This document shows positions 59,958 to 64,000 of a DNA stretch of 64,000 nt, in pieces. Both the position numbers and the translations under genes were made by a program. Every line of letters starts with the position of its first letter. Within the stretch, counting starts at the first letter, position 1. This DNA comes from CAIKMD01 sp035552195 (GTDB lineage: Bacteria > Pseudomonadota > Alphaproteobacteria > ATCC43930 > CGMCC-115725), in assembly GCA_035552195.1 (NCBI GenBank), contig DASZLU010000011.1, positions 1 through 64,000 on the forward strand, read 5' to 3'. Below the pieces are notes generated by a model. The model did no database searches, had not been told where the DNA came from, and saw only the letters and a program-made list of their open reading frames with translations.

Positions 59958-61208
59958 TTAATCCGTTTGCCGCCCGGTTTCCGGTACGTAGCGGATCAAC
60001 AGGAAGGCGACCACCGCAGCGCAGGACGAGGTGAAGAGGAACGCGGTGCCGTAATCGACCTGATCGGCGACCAGCGCGAAGATGATCGGGCCGAGCGCGA
60101 CGCCACCCTGTCCGGTGAAGCGCCAGATGCCGAGGAACGTGCCCCGCGCTTCCGCCGGCGCGACATCGGCGCCGACGGTTTGCACCGAGCCGCCCGTCAG
60201 CGCCTGGGTGGCGACGCCAAGGAGGAACAGCCCGACATACCAGGCGAGCGACAGATGCGCGAATGCCGACACGGCCAGCAGCGCCATGGCGATGGTGACG
60301 CCGGTGAAGCCCGGCACCATCGTCCGCTTGCGGCCGAAGCGGTCCATGATCCAGCCGCCGGTGAAGCCGATCGGCAGCGAGAGGCATGAGGCGGCGGTCG
60401 CGAGATAGCCGATCTGCGCGGGGCCGAGATTGTAAGCGAAAGCGGCGTAGAGATGGAGGAGATCGGCGTTGAGCGGACCGCGCGTCATCCCCGCGAAGAG
60501 CGCGACGCCGAAATAGACGAGGCGCGGCAGGATGAGGTCGCGCAGCGACATCGTTCGCGCTTTCTTGTCGCTTTTGCTTTGCCGCGGCGTGTCCTTGCCG
60601 AAGGTCGAGGTCGGGATCAGCGCGATCAGCGCCATCGCGGCAAAGACGATGAACGGCGCGCGCGGGCCCCAAGACGCGGCAATGAAGCCGCCGATGATTG
60701 GACCCGCCAACCGGCCGGTGCTGTCCATGCCGAACATCCAGCTCACCAGCCGGCCGCGCTGCGACGGGGCCGCGCCGTAGGAGATCGCGGCAAGCCGCGC
60801 CATCTGCCACATCTGCGCCGCCATGCCGGTGAGGAAGCGCAGTATGAGCAGCTCGGTGAAATCGTCCGAGAAGAAGATCGCAAAGCTCGTCACCGAGGTG
60901 ATCAGCGGCGCGGAGATCAGCACGATGCGATTGCCGAAGCGATCGATCAGCCATCCCGACGGAATCGTGCCGAAGACGTTGCCGAGCACGAAAGCGGTGA
61001 CGATGCCGCTCGCCATGCCAAAGCTGACCGCATAGGTCTTGGCGAGGGTCGGGATCGCCGGCAGCGCGATACCGGTGCCGATCGCCAGCACGAGTGCCGG
61101 CAGATAGGTCGAAAGAAATGCATCCCAAGAGACGGCGGCTTCGCCGCGCGGCCGTTTGTCGGTCGCAGCGTCGCTCCCTGGATTTTCTCCCGAACCGGCC
61201 TCACTCAT
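59958..61208 (-). CDS. MFS transporter
   Basis: 416 residues. A polar N-terminal tail (about 1-28) precedes twelve helices; motif A-like DRFGNRIVLISAP after helix 2, and DRFGRKRTMVPGF in the matching loop of the second half. The fusion-free 6+6 layout resembles drug or organic-acid carriers of the DHA1 group. 19 bp downstream of the next MFS gene. Probably import or efflux of a catabolic intermediate. Confidence 0.9.
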   Translation of the reverse strand: MSEAGSGENPGSDAATDKRPRGEAAVSWDAFLSTYLPALVLAIGTGIALPAIPTLAKTYAVSFGMASGIVTAFVLGNVFGTIPSGWLIDRFGNRIVLISAPLITSVTSFAIFFSDDFTELLILRFLTGMAAQMWQMARLAAISYGAAPSQRGRLVSWMFGMDSTGRLAGPIIGGFIAASWGPRAPFIVFAAMALIALIPTSTFGKDTPRQSKSDKKARTMSLRDLILPRLVYFGVALFAGMTRGPLNADLLHLYAAFAYNLGPAQIGYLATAASCLSLPIGFTGGWIMDRFGRKRTMVPGFTGVTIAMALLAVSAFAHLSLAWYVGLFLLGVATQALTGGSVQTVGADVAPAEARGTFLGIWRFTGQGGVALGPIIFALVADQVDYGTAFLFTSSCAAVVAFLLIRYVPETGRQTD

Positions 61209-61227
61209 CCTTGCAGCAAAGCAGCCT

Positions 61228-62634
61228 TCATCTGCTGGTGCGCAGCGACGGCGAGAGGATCTCGAGCACCTTTCCCTTGGTCTCGACCGCGACGAAGATC
61301 ACCGTCAGCCCGCCGACGAGGCCAAAGCACCCATAGATCAAATAGGCGCCGTTCAGGCCAATATTGGTCCCTGCCCAGCCGAGGAAGATCGGCCCGATGA
61401 TTGCCGCGAACCGCACCCACGCATTGCCGACGCCGACGCCGATGGCGCGCATCTCCGTCGGGTAAAGTTCGGCGGTATAGGTGCTGAGCCCCAAGGCGAG
61501 GATCGAATTGAACGCCGAGGCGAGCATGAACATCGCCATCAGAAAGACGAGGCTCTGGCCCGGAAAAGCGTAGGCGAAGAGCAGCACGAGCGGAATCGCG
61601 CTGCAGAGCTGACCCAAGGCGAAGAGCGGCTTGCGGCCGAATTTGTCGATCAGGAAGGTTCCGGTGATCGTGAAGCAGAGGCCGGCGAAACTCGAGAAGA
61701 AGCCGAAGCTGATCGATTGCTCCAAGGTCGCATGGTAGGTGGTGCGCAGCAGCGTCGGAACGGTCGTGTTGAGGCCGTAGACGATGATGTAGGTGCAGAA
61801 CCAGATCGTCCATACGGCAAGAGTGCGGCGACGATAGATGCCGCGCAGCAGATCGCCGATCGTTGCCGTCGACGGCTTGACCGGTGCGAACTCCGTCGGC
61901 AGCGGCGGCAACGGCTTCGCGCCGTGCTCGGAGATTTGATCTTCGATCTTGGTGAGGACCCGATTGGCGTCTTCGTCACGCCCCTTGTTGACGAGCCAGC
62001 GCGGCGATTCGGGCATCCATTGCCGCATCGGGATGAGGATCACCGCCGGAATCGCGCCGACGATGAACATCCACTGCCAGCCGAGATTGGGCACGACCAG
62101 GTACGAGATGCCCGAGACGAAGATGAAGCTGATCGAGAACCAGAGCTGGAAGCCGAGACCATAGCGGCCGCGATGGGTAGCCTTGGCGAATTCGCCGATA
62201 TAGGCCGCCATGATCGGGATTTCCCCGCCAAGGCCGAGGCCCTGGATCGCGCGCATCCAGAAGAGCGAGTTGTAATCCCAGGCGAAAGCGCAAGCGACGC
62301 TCATCACGGTGTAGAGGATCAGGGTGTAGCGGAAGATCGGTACCCGCCCGTAACGCTCGCCCAGCCAGCCGAAAACGATCGAGCCGACAAGCTGTCCGCC
62401 ATAACCGGCGCTGATAAGCGTGAAACCGGTCGCGAAGCTGATGTGCCATTGCTGCACCAGCACCGGCAGCACATACGCGATCGCGAGGGCATCGAACCCG
62501 TCAAAGAACCAACCGGTCGAGACGATAGCGCCCATCTTGAGGTGCCAGCGCGAAAAGGGCAGGCGCTCGATGCGGGCAGCAATCTGATAGCGATCGGCCT
62601 CAGTGCGATCGATTGGCGCGGTCACGTCAGCCAT
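61228..62634 (-). CDS. MFS transporter, sugar/metabolite-proton symporter type
   Basis: 468 residues with GGGGGAAA before the ATG. N-terminal YQIAARIERLPFSRWHLKMG and helix-1 GWFFDGFDALAIAYVLP are typical of AAHS/metabolite symporters (4-hydroxybenzoate carrier-like DGFD). GWLGERYGRVP is motif A; PESPRWLVNKGRDEDA ends the first half, as in the sugar-porter family. DKFGRKPLFALG is the second-half motif. Likely proton-coupled uptake of an aromatic or hydroxy acid. Confidence 0.92.
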   Translation of the reverse strand: MADVTAPIDRTEADRYQIAARIERLPFSRWHLKMGAIVSTGWFFDGFDALAIAYVLPVLVQQWHISFATGFTLISAGYGGQLVGSIVFGWLGERYGRVPIFRYTLILYTVMSVACAFAWDYNSLFWMRAIQGLGLGGEIPIMAAYIGEFAKATHRGRYGLGFQLWFSISFIFVSGISYLVVPNLGWQWMFIVGAIPAVILIPMRQWMPESPRWLVNKGRDEDANRVLTKIEDQISEHGAKPLPPLPTEFAPVKPSTATIGDLLRGIYRRRTLAVWTIWFCTYIIVYGLNTTVPTLLRTTYHATLEQSISFGFFSSFAGLCFTITGTFLIDKFGRKPLFALGQLCSAIPLVLLFAYAFPGQSLVFLMAMFMLASAFNSILALGLSTYTAELYPTEMRAIGVGVGNAWVRFAAIIGPIFLGWAGTNIGLNGAYLIYGCFGLVGGLTVIFVAVETKGKVLEILSPSLRTSR

Positions 62635-62807
62635 GTTTCCCCCGAGGAATTCCAGAAGTAGCCGGTTTCTTGTTGCAGTGTGCGCCCTCTATAGGCGGCG
62701 CGCCGCGACGCGGCAAGAAGGGATGATCGTCTCTCGTTGACCGGCGCCTTCTTTCGGGCGGATACTTCCGGCAACGGGCAAAAGCTCATCGTTGAGGGAG
62801 GAGCATC

Positions 62808-64000
62808 ATGGACGGAAGTATTCCGCGGCGCCGGTTTCTGCAAAGCGCCGGTGCGGCAACCACGGCCGCCGCGGTCGCACTCGGCCCGCGCCGCGGCAAC
62901 GCGGCCGAGCAGATCGCGGAAGACGCGCAGCCGCCAGCGGTAACACCCATGCTCGCGCAACCGAAAGACTCGGCACAACCGAAAGGCGAGGCTTTCGATC
63001 CGGCGAAATTCGTCGTGATGCATCAGCTCGTGCAGGCAGGCCATGCGAAGATGAAACCGATCGCCTGGAATTATCTGCTGGGGTGCGCCGATACCGAGAC
63101 GACGATGCGGCGCAATCGTCATGCCCTCGACAGCGTCGCATTCAAGCCACGCGCCCTGCGCGGCGTCGGCAAAGTCGATACGCGCGGCAAATTTCTCGGC
63201 AAGACCATGCGCCTGCCGGTGCTGATGTCGGGCATCGGTTCGGTCGGCTTAATCGATCCCGGCGGTGCCGCGACCGTCGCCAAGGCGGCTTCGACGTTCG
63301 GCGTCGCGATGGGCTACAGCTCGGTCGCCAAGCCGGGTCTCGAAGAAACGGCTGCTGCAGGCAATTGCCCGAAGATCGTGCAGCTTTACGTCCGCGGCGA
63401 CGATGCATGGATCGACGCATACGCCGAGCGCGCGATCAAGGCGGGCTATGACGCCTTCGCCTTCATCATCGACAGCGCGCATTTCAGCCGCCGCGAGCGC
63501 GACATTATCCACGCGGGCAACAACGCCAATCTCAGCGACGAGCCAGATCCGTATTTGTCAACGCTCGATTGGGACAAGATCAAGCGCTTCAAGGACCGGC
63601 ATAAAAACGTCGCCGTCGGCCTTAAAGGCATCACGACCGGCGAGGATGCCGAGCTTGGATTGAAAGCGGGCGTCTCGGTGATCTGGGTCTCGACGCATGG
63701 CGGTCGCCAGGTCGATCACGCGCGCGGCGCCTACGAGATCCTGCCGGAAATCGTCCAAGCGGCGAAAGGCAAGGCGACGATCGTCTTCGACAGCGGCGTC
63801 TATCGTGGCACCGATGTCGTGAAGGCGCTGGCCACCGGCGCCGATATCGTCGGCATCGGGCGGCTCTACGCCTATGGCTTGGCGAACGGCGAAGCCGGCG
63901 TGGTGCGCGTGCTCGAAATCCTCGAGAAGGAGATCGAGGCCTGCATGGCCAATCTCGGCGCGAAGAACGTCGCGGCGCTGAACAAATCGCTGATAACAGC
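62808..64000 (+). CDS. FMN-dependent alpha-hydroxyacid dehydrogenase with Tat signal (3' end outside window)
   Basis: At least 397 residues, open to the window end. GGGAGGAG precedes the ATG. N-terminal twin-arginine signal MDGSIPRRRFLQSAGAATTA with possible cleavage near GNAA-EQ. The TIM barrel follows lactate oxidase/mandelate dehydrogenase: active-site base His297 in WVSTHGGRQVDH (Thr in place of the usual Asn), KGITTGEDAELGL, and the FMN-phosphate region DSGVYRGTDVVKALATGADIVGIGR. Family members oxidise L-2-hydroxyacids; export would point to a periplasmic electron acceptor. Divergent from the MFS carrier, 173 bp apart. Confidence 0.9.
   Translation, partial: MDGSIPRRRFLQSAGAATTAAAVALGPRRGNAAEQIAEDAQPPAVTPMLAQPKDSAQPKGEAFDPAKFVVMHQLVQAGHAKMKPIAWNYLLGCADTETTMRRNRHALDSVAFKPRALRGVGKVDTRGKFLGKTMRLPVLMSGIGSVGLIDPGGAATVAKAASTFGVAMGYSSVAKPGLEETAAAGNCPKIVQLYVRGDDAWIDAYAERAIKAGYDAFAFIIDSAHFSRRERDIIHAGNNANLSDEPDPYLSTLDWDKIKRFKDRHKNVAVGLKGITTGEDAELGLKAGVSVIWVSTHGGRQVDHARGAYEILPEIVQAAKGKATIVFDSGVYRGTDVVKALATGADIVGIGRLYAYGLANGEAGVVRVLEILEKEIEACMANLGAKNVAALNKSLIT

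Noticed and set aside
59338..61128. Open minus-strand frame of 596 codons overlapping the binding protein and MFS genes in another frame
   Set aside because: Same-strand shadow frame; both real frames show strong family motifs, this one shows none.

Overview
The window is a high-GC chromosomal segment from a free-living Gram-negative bacterium, most likely an alphaproteobacterium of the Hyphomicrobiales/Rhodospirillales type. Evidence for this is two perfect CtrA-type sites (TTAA-N7-TTAA), one perfect EcfG-type general-stress promoter (GGAAC-N16-CGTT), intergenic palindromes of the kind scattered through alphaproteobacterial genomes, and an abundance of periplasmic substrate-binding proteins. 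I see no phage genes, transposases, CRISPR array or rRNA. Genus cannot be called from the sequence alone. Many start codons were moved from the longest possible frame to an internal ATG/GTG/TTG with a good ribosome binding site; each case is explained in its entry.

Layout. 1-6333: two soluble-looking hybrid histidine kinases; the first is cut by the window edge and carries a tandem HAMP array with exact 276-bp periodicity. 6349-16093: a catabolic island with an amidohydrolase/decarboxylase diverging from a Tat-exported thiamine-diphosphate enzyme plus a diheme cytochrome c, a double-VOC (dioxygenase-like) protein, an MFS carrier, two tandem NMT1-type binding proteins and a single VOC protein. 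16167-23653: methyltransferases, a membrane sensor kinase, tRNA-Ser(UGA), a stress-promoter-driven small membrane protein, a possible CtrA-controlled small RNA, an orphan binding protein and a low-complexity secreted protein. 23659-27175: cyanide-insensitive-type cytochrome bd oxidase and another orphan binding protein.

27306-35482: an envelope-polysaccharide region. A glycosyltransferase converges on a tightly coupled minus-strand operon acp-fkbH-SGNH-SGNH-MBOAT, followed upstream by a Tat-exported GH16 glucanase. The operon has the logic of a dlt system (carrier protein, MBOAT, SGNH) with an FkbH glyceryl-loading enzyme in place of the adenylating enzyme; this is the most novel-looking system in the window. 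35593-39459: two small overlapping genes, a CtrA-box response regulator with an HPt-like partner, a TAXI-type binding protein without signal peptide, and an OafA-type acyltransferase. 39475-46786: a complete family-5 peptide/nickel-type ABC importer (two ATPases, two permeases) diverging from two tandemly duplicated binding proteins. 46836-48722: a frameshifted RsbR/STAS gene preceded by two tiny coupled genes, and a single-domain response regulator.

48748-64000: a second catabolic island. A coupled Rieske oxygenase / binding protein / FAD monooxygenase operon diverges from an iron-type fused permease and a LigB-type extradiol dioxygenase; then come a luciferase-like monooxygenase, class II aldolase, D-2-hydroxyacid dehydrogenase, an NMT1 binding protein, two MFS carriers and, running off the end, a Tat-exported FMN-dependent alpha-hydroxyacid dehydrogenase. 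The two islands together suggest oxidative degradation of aromatic or related ring compounds, with uptake by several independent transporters, but no single known pathway is complete here.
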